33,699 nt of DNA from an uncultured Ruminiclostridium sp. Its GTDB lineage: Bacteria > Bacillota > Clostridia > Oscillospirales > Ruminococcaceae. Positions 8,653 to 15,631 of this stretch are shown piece by piece (position 1 is the first letter of the stretch; each line of letters opens with the position of its first letter). A program made the translations under genes and the position numbers. Below the pieces are notes generated by a model. That model saw only the letters and a list, made by a program, of their open reading frames with translations. It searched no databases and was not told the DNA's origin. The stretch spans positions 1 through 33,699 of the forward strand of contig CAKSIR010000005.1 in assembly GCA_934462775.1 (NCBI GenBank). Reading direction: 5' to 3'.

Positions 8653-8988
8653 TTAGAATAATGCTTCAATGGCGAACGTTGCACCAACGCCGACGCCGGT
8701 AGCTATAAGACCTAAAATGCCACCGTTTCTGTCACGAGGGTTTTCGTCAGAAACGCCCTGAACCAGTTTGATTACTGACGGAATACCGCCTGCGGCAGCA
8801 ACGATTAACCTTGTTGCCCAGAACGCGATTGTGATCAGTGCGTTTAAGCTGGTGTTATCAACATTAGCGGGTGCGTCAGATAATCCGCCCTCAGCTGCAA
8901 CACTCACTGTTAATGCTGCAATTGCTGCAGCTGCAACGACAGCAACAGAGAACATACGGCTGATTTTCTTTTTGTTAAGCTTTTTCAT
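8653..8988 (-). CDS. VirB2/TrbC-like (Maff2-type) pilin
   Basis: 111 residues. There is a basic N-terminus, then a hydrophobic signal core with an AlaAlaGlu-type cleavage region near residue 33. The mature part has two hydrophobic helices (about 48-70 and 90-111) split by a charged loop, DENPRDRNGG. This layout and the NP..+..G loop fit VirB2/TrbC pilins and the Maff2 family of Gram-positive ICEs. The protein would sit in the membrane and build or line the mating channel. The start at 8988 has AAGGAGG eight bases upstream. The gene is bracketed by a terminator-like hairpin before it and a UUCG hairpin after it, as expected for a subunit needed in excess. Confidence 0.82.
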   Translation of the reverse strand: MKKLNKKKISRMFSVAVVAAAAIAALTVSVAAEGGLSDAPANVDNTSLNALITIAFWATRLIVAAAGGIPSVIKLVQGVSDENPRDRNGGILGLIATGVGVGATFAIEALF

Positions 8989-9021
8989 GATGGTTTTCCT
9001 CCTTCCTTAATGGAATCATAT

Positions 9022-9055
9022 AAAAAACACCGCAAGATAATCTTGCGATGTTTTT
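9022..9055 (-). terminator. Rho-independent terminator upstream of the pilin gene
   Basis: On the minus strand, ACATCGCAAGA pairs with TCTTGCGGTGT (one G-U pair) and is followed by TTTTTTATAT. The plus strand also carries T residues after the stem, so it may act in both directions. It sits only 33 bases before the pilin start, with no clear promoter in between. Partial read-through or processing must therefore supply the downstream genes. Confidence 0.7.
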
Positions 9056-9063
9056 AGCGATAT

Positions 9064-9297
9064 TTAACAAACGTTTCGTTCGTATTCATCTTTTGAAATA
9101 TTATGAACATTTTCCGCATTGACGTGGCACAGCCTTGCAACCGTTTCTATATTAGCGGTGATTACCTGATTTAAATCCGATGTTTCTTTTGCGTTGTCAT
9201 ACTTAAGCATGAAATAAAGAACACCATTATTCGTATCATCGGCAGTGGTTTCTACCAGGTCACTACCTGTAACAGCAAAATAAAGTGCTAATTCCAT
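9064..9297 (-). CDS. Hypothetical 77-aa protein
   Basis: A small, slightly acidic soluble protein. The start at 9297 has TGGAGG six bases upstream, which supports it as a real gene. The N-terminal half looks like beta-strands (ELALYFAVTG, GVLYFMLKYD) and the C-terminal half like helices ending NISKDEYERNVC. No family is recognised. It lies between the 360-aa coiled-coil gene and the pilin gene, bracketed by two hairpins (9315-9364 and 9022-9055), so its mRNA may be handled separately from the rest of the operon. Confidence 0.72.
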   Translation of the reverse strand: MELALYFAVTGSDLVETTADDTNNGVLYFMLKYDNAKETSDLNQVITANIETVARLCHVNAENVHNISKDEYERNVC

Positions 9298-9314
9298 TTA
9301 TACCTCCAATAAAA

Positions 9315-9364
9315 TACACCATCAAGATTATCAGCGTGTTATAGCTGTATTCTTTGATGGTGTG
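9315..9364 (-). terminator. Stem-loop spanning the end of the 360-aa gene
   Basis: ACACCATCAA(A)GA at 9363-9351 and TCTTGATGGTGT at 9327-9316 on the minus strand form a 12-bp stem with a one-base bulge. A loop of about 23 bases contains the stop codon, and ATTTTATT follows. It may be a weak terminator or an mRNA processing site. Confidence 0.45.
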
Positions 9365-10413
9365 GTTAATATTTTGTTTATCTTTTCAAATTCTGATTGG
9401 GTAGTTTTAATAATATACGAATGCTCTTTTTCAGGATGTGGTTTTGCAATTACCTTAACATCATTGTCAGCAAGCTTACCGAGCTCCTCGTCTGATATTT
9501 CTTTAAAATAAGCTTTTTCCTCTGGAACAGGTTCAATCATGTTAGCTTCAGCTATGTTGTTAAAATCACTGTAAAGCTCCACCTGATTTTTTGAAATTTC
9601 AGGGCTGTCGAGTTTTGTCAGCTCTGTATTTGGCATTTCAGGTGGGACAAAGGGCAGACCGTCGTTGATTTCTTTTTTACTGAATAATGACATGGGATTA
9701 TTCAGAGCCTCGTTCAATTTAACAATGTCGGTATTTGTTTTCTCGGCAATATAAAAACTGAGCAGCTCATGCGGAACGTGAAGCTTATGAAAATCACGGA
9801 TGTGCTGTACACGATATTTGTGTAAGCTGATTTTTTCCTCTGCTTCTTTAACCTTTTTCTCAAAGCGAGAAATTTTAGCGTTGCAGTTAGTTATTTTCTT
9901 GTCGGTTACAGAAAATGACTCCTTAATTGAAGCGATTTTTTTAAGGCAGCGTTCATATTTTCTGCTATTCAGGTTAATCATCATATCCACTACTGAAGAA
10001 TGGGACTCCTCAACTCCATTCAGAAAGGCTTTGCCAACCTCAAGCTTTTCAAGCTTGAGGTTGAACTGTTCTAATGCCTTTTCTGCTTTTTTCTTTGTGG
10101 AATTGAGTTTGATGATTTTTTTCTGCTGACGAACTGCCTTATGTTTAAGGTGCTCAATTTTATCAGTAAGATAATCTACCTTTTTAAGGTGGTATTTTTT
10201 TATACTATGGAGAATGTAGCTTTCGCTGCTCTGTGTTTTTTTCTGTTCTGCAAGCCACAGTTCTGCGTTTTTCTTTATTTCGGCAGGCGGTTCTATCTCT
10301 TTCTGGGCGTTTTCCTCCACAAGCTCTGTTTTGGCGATTAAATCCTGAAGCTTGCGAAACTCGTCTGCATTCATTGATGCCAGCAATTCAAGTGTTTTAT
10401 CAAACTTTTCCAT
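9331..10413 (-). CDS. Coiled-coil protein of the relaxosome region (larger paralogue)
   Basis: 360 residues, highly charged. Residues about 70-210 form long Lys/Glu-rich coiled coils. A proline-containing linker follows at about 240-300, then a small C-terminal unit from about 303 (ISDEELGKLADNDVK, then HSYIIKTTQSEFEKI). That end resembles the end of the neighbouring 225-aa protein, so the two are probably paralogues. AAAGGAG precedes the start at 10413. No membrane segment or signal is seen. By place, directly after the relaxase, it may be an accessory of DNA processing. No function is proven. Confidence 0.75.
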   Translation of the reverse strand: MEKFDKTLELLASMNADEFRKLQDLIAKTELVEENAQKEIEPPAEIKKNAELWLAEQKKTQSSESYILHSIKKYHLKKVDYLTDKIEHLKHKAVRQQKKIIKLNSTKKKAEKALEQFNLKLEKLEVGKAFLNGVEESHSSVVDMMINLNSRKYERCLKKIASIKESFSVTDKKITNCNAKISRFEKKVKEAEEKISLHKYRVQHIRDFHKLHVPHELLSFYIAEKTNTDIVKLNEALNNPMSLFSKKEINDGLPFVPPEMPNTELTKLDSPEISKNQVELYSDFNNIAEANMIEPVPEEKAYFKEISDEELGKLADNDVKVIAKPHPEKEHSYIIKTTQSEFEKINKILTTPSKNTAITR

Positions 10414-10424
10414 TCTGCTCTCCT

Positions 10425-11102
10425 TTATGCAAGCGCTGCTTCAAACTTATCCATATCGCTGCGCTCAAAACGTATGATAGTATGTCCGGCGTTTGTTTTT
10501 GACGGACGCTGAGCAAAATCTAAATTATCGAGCTTTTCAAGCTGATCGTCGCTCAATTCTTTGTAGCAGTAGCGCTTTATGTCATCTATGACCTCATCGC
10601 TGTGCTTGGCAATATAGGCAGCAAGCAGCGGATTTTCAATTCCAATGTTGCTTAATGCGTTAATTTTGCTTTGGCACGATTTTATGTCAGCGGCGGATTT
10701 TGAGTGGTATTCAACATTTTTAGCATTCAGGGAAATTTCCTCTTCAATATCTGAAATGCGCTTAGCCATTCTGCTGCGCTTAAGCTCGAGCTTGCGCAGC
10801 TTATCACTGAGAGAAATTGCTTTGCGATTGTTGTTGTAAATTAACAGGTTGATTACTTTATCCAGGTTATCGGACTGTCCACGGTTTCCAACAAGGTAGT
10901 TAGAAGCATTGGTTATTCCGTTCAGCTCGCCGGTGAGGGTTTCAATGCGCTTATCAAGAAATGACAGTTCGCTGTTGATTTCATTTTTCTTGTTTTCGGA
11001 TTTGGCAATTGCCTTTTGGAAGATGCCTGAGATTTTGAGCTGTTTTTCGGCTTTCTGTTCATACTGTTTTTCAAGCATGGAGTAGGCAAGACTTTTTTTC
11101 AT
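10425..11102 (-). CDS. Coiled-coil protein of the relaxosome region (smaller paralogue)
   Basis: 225 residues with heptad-rich helices at about 15-60 and 80-140 and a C-terminal unit (ELSDDQLEKLDN, then HTIIRFERSDMDKFEAAL). That end matches the pattern at the end of the 360-aa neighbour. The second ATG (11102) is preferred because GGAGG is seven bases before it, while the first ATG at 11108 sits one base from it. The gene lies 15 bases after the relaxase stop and 11 bases before the next gene, in one operon. No known family can be named with confidence. Confidence 0.75.
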   Translation of the reverse strand: MKKSLAYSMLEKQYEQKAEKQLKISGIFQKAIAKSENKKNEINSELSFLDKRIETLTGELNGITNASNYLVGNRGQSDNLDKVINLLIYNNNRKAISLSDKLRKLELKRSRMAKRISDIEEEISLNAKNVEYHSKSAADIKSCQSKINALSNIGIENPLLAAYIAKHSDEVIDDIKRYCYKELSDDQLEKLDNLDFAQRPSKTNAGHTIIRFERSDMDKFEAALA

Positions 11103-11117
11103 TTTCATACCTCCGTA

Positions 11118-12734
11118 TTATTTTGTAATGGTTTGTTTATATAAAAGTGCGTTCAAAGCACTTATATCCGATTTAAGCACTGCAACATTGAACTTATCGC
11201 CTTTTTCAAAAACAGCAAACATGATATTTGTCTTTTGAAGTTCTTCAAGCTGCTTTTTGTCAATGATACGATATTCAATTTGAGTATTGTTCTCTTTTGA
11301 CAGCTTTTTCAGCTTGTTGTAAACTGTTCTGTTCTGCTCTTTTGCGTTCCGGTTATCAAGCTCGTCTATCGTAACGCCGATAAGCTCAGATAAATTTTCC
11401 TTGTTATAAGATTTAATCAAGACCCTTGCTGTCGGTTTATTCGCGTACATTCTTGCGGAATAAAAGAAATCAGCATTAGATAGTTTTATAAGCTGCATGG
11501 TATCGACATTAACAAAATAGTTATCACCATCTGCTGAAAACAATTCTTCGTTTTTTATATTCCCGGTCAATCGCTGTGTAGACTTTATTTGCTTATTGGA
11601 AATCGGCTTATCCAGCTTATATAATTTATTCTTTTTTCTGTCGGATTTTTTCAGCGCATTTATTAGCATTCTGCAAAGGAGGCGCAGAAGAAAAATATCA
11701 ACTCTGTTTGTGTACATAGATGATGATATAATTGTATCAATGGCAGAGCTTCGAGATTTTTGGTTTGTAAAACGCCATTTTTCATAACGCTGCCATTCGG
11801 TTAAATACTGTGTTTTCTTTTGATTTACTTTCTTTTCATTTATATATTTAACACGGGCATATCTAAACTCCGAACTAACGGCAGTGTGATAGCCCATTGA
11901 TTTTTCAATATTCTCTTTTTTGTATTTTTCTCCAAATTGTTTTGCGAGTGTATTTACTCTTATGCCTTTTTTCTCCCCATTTGGAGTGAGTGTTATATGT
12001 ACGTCTTTGTATGAAACTGTATAGCCTTTATTCTGCATGAATTTTATAAACTCTTCTTTGCTTTTGCAAGAAATGATTGCTTCATCCAAATCGGTACAAA
12101 GCTTTACCTTCCATGACTTGCCTTTGGCGGCTAATTGATAGGTTGCTTTATTCAATCCTTGATTACTGCTTTTGGCAATAATGCTTAGTTTATATTTTCT
12201 GCAAAGCTCATCGTTGACTTCGCGCATATGGTTTACAGTTGATTTGTTGTCGTGCCATTTGTATCCGGTAACTGGGTTTACTGCATTTAGAATAATGTGA
12301 TTATGTATGTGGTCACGGTCTGTGTGAGTTGAAATTGTATATTGGTGATTTGGAGCTACGCGCTTCATTAGTTCAACTGCAATTTGATGTGCTTGTTCTG
12401 GGGTAACGTTATCTTCAGGGGAAAAACTCTGAATGTAATGGTGTGCAAAAATGTTATTTTTGTTTTGATGTTTCTGGAGCAGCGTAGTGAGCATAAACTG
12501 TTGTTGAATCTGCTCAGGTGTTCCCCAACAGTTATGTGTTGTAGTAAGATTGGTTTTACTTATTGCATAGGATAAAACATTCTGAATGCTTTCCGGAGTT
12601 TTGATTTTTGTTTCAAGCAAATTCTTTGATATGGTTTTAGAAATTTGTTTTTCTTCATTCATTGAGTAATTTAATACATTTTGAACGGAGATATTCGTTT
12701 TAATCTTGTCCTCAGTGGATTTCAAATAAGCCAT
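11118..12734 (-). CDS. MOBP-type relaxase (MobA/VirD2-like)
   Basis: A 538-residue relaxase that nicks oriT and stays covalently bound to the transferred strand. The metal-binding motif III is visible as HTDRDHIHNH at residues 137-146. Before it are HNCWGTPEQIQQQF and HHYIQSFSP, typical of MOBP relaxases. Motif I, which carries the catalytic Tyr, appears twice: VQNVLNYSM (Tyr23) and IQNVLSYAI (Tyr56), 33 residues apart. The C-terminal half is Lys-rich and ends in a small alpha/beta unit also seen in neighbouring proteins. The ATG lies one base after the stop of the upstream mobilization gene, indicating coupling. The likely oriT lies just beyond that gene. Confidence 0.93.
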   Translation of the reverse strand: MAYLKSTEDKIKTNISVQNVLNYSMNEEKQISKTISKNLLETKIKTPESIQNVLSYAISKTNLTTTHNCWGTPEQIQQQFMLTTLLQKHQNKNNIFAHHYIQSFSPEDNVTPEQAHQIAVELMKRVAPNHQYTISTHTDRDHIHNHIILNAVNPVTGYKWHDNKSTVNHMREVNDELCRKYKLSIIAKSSNQGLNKATYQLAAKGKSWKVKLCTDLDEAIISCKSKEEFIKFMQNKGYTVSYKDVHITLTPNGEKKGIRVNTLAKQFGEKYKKENIEKSMGYHTAVSSEFRYARVKYINEKKVNQKKTQYLTEWQRYEKWRFTNQKSRSSAIDTIISSSMYTNRVDIFLLRLLCRMLINALKKSDRKKNKLYKLDKPISNKQIKSTQRLTGNIKNEELFSADGDNYFVNVDTMQLIKLSNADFFYSARMYANKPTARVLIKSYNKENLSELIGVTIDELDNRNAKEQNRTVYNKLKKLSKENNTQIEYRIIDKKQLEELQKTNIMFAVFEKGDKFNVAVLKSDISALNALLYKQTITK

Positions 12735-12735
12735 C

Positions 12736-13059
12736 TTAAATTGCCCTGACTTTCTGAATTAAATCGGTAAGAAGCTGCAAAATGTCGTTTTGTTTTTTTT
12801 CTATAATTTCTATTTGTTCTCTTTTCAAAAACTTTTGTGAGTTTCCGATTCGAGCAACCTGGTTTACGCTTACACCAATTCGGTTAACAGCAACAATAAG
12901 CTCTTTTAGGTCAGCAGCCGAAACAATAACTTTATCATCAGATATTGCAACTATATATTCGCTTAATGTCATATTTGAATCAAAAGCACGTTTGCGTAAT
13001 TTTTCTTTTTCTGATGGAGTTACTCTAAGGTGCAGCCTTTCGGTTTTTTTGTTTTCCAT
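12736..13059 (-). CDS. MobC-like ribbon-helix-helix mobilization protein
   Basis: 107 residues. The N-terminal RLHLRVTPSEKEKLRKRAF and MTLSEYI form a ribbon-helix-helix DNA-binding unit. The C-terminal half is helical (RIGVSVNQVARI, then IEIIEKKQNDILQLL), the usual layout of MobC/relaxosome proteins. Such proteins bind oriT next to the nick site and help load the relaxase. The ATG at 13059 is chosen for TAGGAG six bases upstream; longer in-frame starts run into the oriT-like DNA. The direct link to the relaxase gene and to the palindromic region supports the role. It may also repress its own promoter. Confidence 0.88.
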   Translation of the reverse strand: MENKKTERLHLRVTPSEKEKLRKRAFDSNMTLSEYIVAISDDKVIVSAADLKELIVAVNRIGVSVNQVARIGNSQKFLKREQIEIIEKKQNDILQLLTDLIQKVRAI

Positions 13060-13104
13060 TTTTTCTCCTAATGTACTTTTTATGAAAAAAGTGCAAAAAT
13101 TCAA

Positions 13105-13270
13105 CTAAGAGAAAGCGAAGCGACAAGCACAGATTATTGTACGCCATGGCGTACAAAATCGGCTTGCATGGGGTAAACCCCAAAACCCCATTTTTGAACT
13201 TCTTCAAAAATAAAAATTTTGAGGTTTCAAAATTTTTGCCCCACACTTCGTTCAAATCGCTTCGCTCACT
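13105..13270. other. Probable origin of transfer (oriT)
   Basis: This non-coding stretch upstream of the mobilization and relaxase genes is packed with inverted repeats. An imperfect 43-bp repeat (13124-13166, CAAGC to GCTTG) has a perfect 20-bp palindrome at its centre (13137-13156). Next are TGGGG/CCCCA arms at 13169-13182, with an alternative partner at 13186-13191. A perfect 11-bp repeat follows at 13212-13222/13227-13237. Outer arms AGCGAAGCGA (13114-13123) and TCGCTTCGCT (13257-13266) frame the block. Such structure beside a MOBP relaxase is the usual form of oriT. The nick site cannot be assigned by eye. Confidence 0.72.
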
Positions 13271-13278
13271 TTTGGTTT

Positions 13279-13557
13279 TTATGTTTCGTCTATTTTCACA
13301 TCGTATGGTGACGGAATTCCGTCAAGCTTGTTTTTGAAATCCTGAAGAAGTGCTCGGATTTCCTCATCTGATTTTCCACTTTGCGAAAGCGACTTGTAAA
13401 TATCCTCAAAAAATTGTTTCTGTTCATCTTCCTCAATTTTTTTCAATTCGCTTTTCCAAAGTTTCACCTTAAGCTTTAAATCAACTATTTTGTTTTCTGC
13501 CTTTTCAATTTTACTTTCAAGGCTGGCAATCTGTTGCTCTCTTGTTAATCGTCCCAT
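13279..13557 (-). CDS. Small coiled-coil protein
   Basis: 92 residues. Residues about 5-50 are a heptad-rich coiled coil (LESKIEKAENKIVDLKLKVK), followed by helices (FFEDIYKSLSQSGKSDEEI). It resembles the small helical proteins (DUF4315-like) found in Gram-positive ICEs, but this is a likeness in composition, not a firm match. It follows parB by 24 bases. AAAGGA lies about eleven bases before the ATG at 13557, which is a loose spacing. It ends just before the likely oriT. A structural or accessory role in DNA processing is possible. Confidence 0.7.
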   Translation of the reverse strand: MGRLTREQQIASLESKIEKAENKIVDLKLKVKLWKSELKKIEEDEQKQFFEDIYKSLSQSGKSDEEIRALLQDFKNKLDGIPSPYDVKIDET

Positions 13558-13581
13558 AATAAAAATTCCTTTTCTGATTTA

Positions 13582-14628
13582 TTACGAATTTTCATTTAAA
13601 CCTTTTAAACGCTGTGCAAGCTTTATCAATATTGTATAGGCATACGGTTCATTGAGCTTGCAGTAATTTAATGTAGGCTCAAGAAAATTCGTTAAAGCCC
13701 ACTTTTCTTTTTCTGATAAAATAATCTGTAATGAAGAATCGGTTGTTTCTTTATCAGCGTCAATATTATCAAAAAAAGCATTAGAGCCGATATAATTATT
13801 ATACGCTTCTTTGTTAATTGTGTCAATTTCTTCCTCGCAATTTAATTCATCAAAATCAGAATTGGATACGACATTTTCCGTAGAAAAATCATTGGATTTT
13901 TCTATTTTAATTTCATTATTTTTTTCATTTATTTTCTTTACTTCTTTGTGAGAAATTTCAGATGGATTTTTTTCTTTTAAGAGCTTTTCCTGTGTATCTG
14001 TATCAAGCTTTGCAATTTCATTTGCGGTTGATAATGTCATATCACCGTTTTTGACTGCTTCAATTATTTCCGGAACAGCTCGATGTTTTACGTTTTCAAT
14101 TTTTCCAACCTGCGCAGGCGAAATGTTAAGTATTTTAGCAATATTATCACGCATTCTGCCTTTTATTTCTCTGCCCTCAGCTTTGAGGTTTTCAAGTATT
14201 TCAACGAGTTGCTCATGCTCTTGCATGATGTCTGAATCAGAATAATTTCGCTGGGTTGCGTTGAGCATAATCAAGTTTAATTGCGTAACGTTTTTACTCT
14301 GTTCAGTTTCAACATAACATGGCAATTTTGGATTTTTGGGCATTCGACCATCATCAATCATTTTACCGATTGCTGCATGACGTCTATGTCCGCACTTTAT
14401 AAAAAATGTCCCTTTATTCGATTCATTTTCAATTACAACCAGGTTTTGTTTAAGTCCCTGGCGCTCAATGTCATCCGATAAAAGCTCAAGCTCTGACAGG
14501 TCATAAAAATTTGTGTTTGACGGAATAAGCTTATCGTATTCAATCATTTTCACACGGTCAACAAAACTGTCAGAAGCAACAGATTTTATATCACGGGAAA
14601 TTGAACTGTCTAAATTAAATCGTCCCAT
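13582..14628 (-). CDS. parB: ParB-family partition/DNA-binding protein
   Basis: 348 residues. The N-terminal ParB/sulfiredoxin-like domain (about 28-110) contains CGHRRHAAI, the conserved nucleotide-binding box of ParB CTPases. It is followed by a helix-turn-helix region (IAKILNISPAQVGKIENVKH, about 155-175). The C-terminal third is charged and variable. It would bind a centromere-like site and work with ParA to keep the excised circular element. ATG 14628 lies one base after the parA stop, with TGGAGG seven bases upstream. No consensus parS was spotted, so the element probably uses its own site. Confidence 0.92.
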   Translation of the reverse strand: MGRFNLDSSISRDIKSVASDSFVDRVKMIEYDKLIPSNTNFYDLSELELLSDDIERQGLKQNLVVIENESNKGTFFIKCGHRRHAAIGKMIDDGRMPKNPKLPCYVETEQSKNVTQLNLIMLNATQRNYSDSDIMQEHEQLVEILENLKAEGREIKGRMRDNIAKILNISPAQVGKIENVKHRAVPEIIEAVKNGDMTLSTANEIAKLDTDTQEKLLKEKNPSEISHKEVKKINEKNNEIKIEKSNDFSTENVVSNSDFDELNCEEEIDTINKEAYNNYIGSNAFFDNIDADKETTDSSLQIILSEKEKWALTNFLEPTLNYCKLNEPYAYTILIKLAQRLKGLNENS

Positions 14629-14629
14629 T

Positions 14630-15367
14630 TTAATCCTCCAGTGTTGGAATTATTTCATTTAAAAGGTTAAGATATGATTTTGCAGCTTCTGTCCAAAACA
14701 TATATTCGGCTGCTGTTAATCGACAGCTTATGCTGTTTTTAATGACCTTGCTATTGGGAATGCGTGTGTTGAAAAGGCTTGTATCAAGATTGTTTTCCAG
14801 TAACTCAACAACCTCTGAATCAATAGGGTTGTGTTTATCATATTTTGTTATGAAACAACCGCCAAATGCTGTTTCGGTTTCAGCAATTGCGTCCATAACA
14901 TTTGTTATACCTTGAATTGCAAATGATCCCAGCTCAATGGGAACATAAACCTTATTGCTTACAGATAAAATCCGGTTTGTAATTTTATTTAATGCCGGCG
15001 GCAAATCAAATAATACATAGTCGCAATCTATTGAATTTATGAGTGCCTGAACGTGTTCGGATTGTACGTTTTCCGACAAAGAAAGAAATTCTTGAATTCC
15101 GGAATTCATTGTGTTTCCAGCCGTTATAACTCCGATATTAGAATAACGGGTAGGTTTTATAATTGGTTCGGCACCGGTAATAAGGGTTTTCTCTACTGTT
15201 CCGTATGGAGTATCAATATCAACAAAAAACCTGGAAGTATTCTGCTGACCGTCTACATCGATAACGACAACTTTCTTGCCAGCTCTGAACATCTCGTAAG
15301 CAATGTTAATTACCGATGTCGTTTTTCCAACGCCGCCTTTGTTGTTGAAGAATGTGATTGTTTTCAT
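14630..15367 (-). CDS. parA: ParA-family partition ATPase
   Basis: 245 residues, the usual size of a short ParA/Soj protein without an N-terminal HTH. Deviant Walker A KGGVGKTT lies at residues 10-17, the switch IDVDGQQNTS at 37-46, and FDLPPAL is the Walker B-like strand. It forms ATP-dependent DNA-bound assemblies that position cargo carrying ParB. The start at 15367 is the first ATG that gives a normal ParA N-terminus. Its ribosome site GAGG lies ten bases upstream, inside the repeat AGGACTAAC discussed with the leader RNA. Confidence 0.94.
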   Translation of the reverse strand: MKTITFFNNKGGVGKTTSVINIAYEMFRAGKKVVVIDVDGQQNTSRFFVDIDTPYGTVEKTLITGAEPIIKPTRYSNIGVITAGNTMNSGIQEFLSLSENVQSEHVQALINSIDCDYVLFDLPPALNKITNRILSVSNKVYVPIELGSFAIQGITNVMDAIAETETAFGGCFITKYDKHNPIDSEVVELLENNLDTSLFNTRIPNSKVIKNSISCRLTAAEYMFWTEAAKSYLNLLNEIIPTLED

Positions 15368-15370
15368 AAT

Positions 15371-15413
15371 GTTAGTCCTCTTTCTGCTCTGATGAGCGCG
15401 GTTTGTTAGTCCT
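15371..15413 (-). promoter_or_regulatory. Two AGGACTAAC repeats at the parA ribosome site
   Basis: On the minus strand AGGACTAAC occurs at 15413-15405 and again at 15379-15371. The second copy overlaps the AGAGGA ribosome site of parA. Both are exact complements of GTTAGTCCT in the terminator loop just upstream, at 15453-15445. Confidence 0.65.
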
Positions 15414-15432
15414 TTTTGTACTTTAAGCATAG

Positions 15433-15558
15433 AAAAAAGGCGGTAGGACTAACTTTACCGCCTTATTCAGAGTTGCAATCTCTGTTTCTATGTGAGCTGC
15501 CCGAGCAGCTTGCCGGAACTGTCGGAGTTGCACCGACTGTACTGCTGTTCCGATATCG
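15433..15558 (-). ncRNA. Structured leader or small RNA upstream of parA
   Basis: About 125 bases that can fold into four hairpins on the minus strand. Hairpin 1 has CGGAAC/GTTCCG outer and GTCGG/CCGAC inner stems with loop TGCAACT. Hairpin 2 is AGCTGC/GCAGCT. Hairpin 3 is CAGAG/CTCTG with loop ATTGCAA. Hairpin 4 is the terminator AAGGCGGTA/TACCGCCTT with loop AAGTTAGTCC, then TTTTTT. Loops 1 and 3 both hold the self-complementary TGCA core. The terminator loop can pair with two sites downstream, including the parA ribosome site. Termination or attenuation before parA, or a trans-acting small RNA, are both possible. No known riboswitch family is recognised. Confidence 0.6.
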
Positions 15559-15560
15559 TA

Positions 15561-15571
15561 CTACAGTGTAG
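15561..15571 (-). promoter_or_regulatory. Candidate extended -10 with palindrome, start of the parA leader
   Basis: TGCTACACT on the minus strand fits an extended -10 box (TG-N-TACACT), but the -35 region is poor. The 11-base palindrome CTACAGTGTAG overlaps it and could be an operator. It is weakly supported and rests mainly on its place just before the folded leader. Confidence 0.35.
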
Positions 15572-15582
15572 CACAAAAATGA

Positions 15583-15617
15583 CAAAATAAAAAGAAGTGT
15601 CAAAATAACACTTCTTT
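15583..15617 (-). terminator. Terminator of the integrase gene
   Basis: On the minus strand AAAGAAGTGT pairs with ACACTTCTTT around a 7-base loop (TATTTTG) and is followed by TTATTTT. It starts 15 bases after the integrase stop codon and separates integrase transcription from the parA leader. Confidence 0.85.
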
Positions 15618-15631
15618 ATCGACTGAATATT

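Noticed and set aside
13025..13255. Minus-strand open frame through the palindromic region before the MobC-like gene
   Set aside because: It runs through the oriT repeats, lacks a ribosome site, and overlaps the real gene, which has its own TAGGAG site.
13582..15430. Chromosomal-type parS site near parAB
   Set aside because: No TGTTTCACGTGAAACA-like palindrome was seen. The element's own centromere cannot be picked out by eye.
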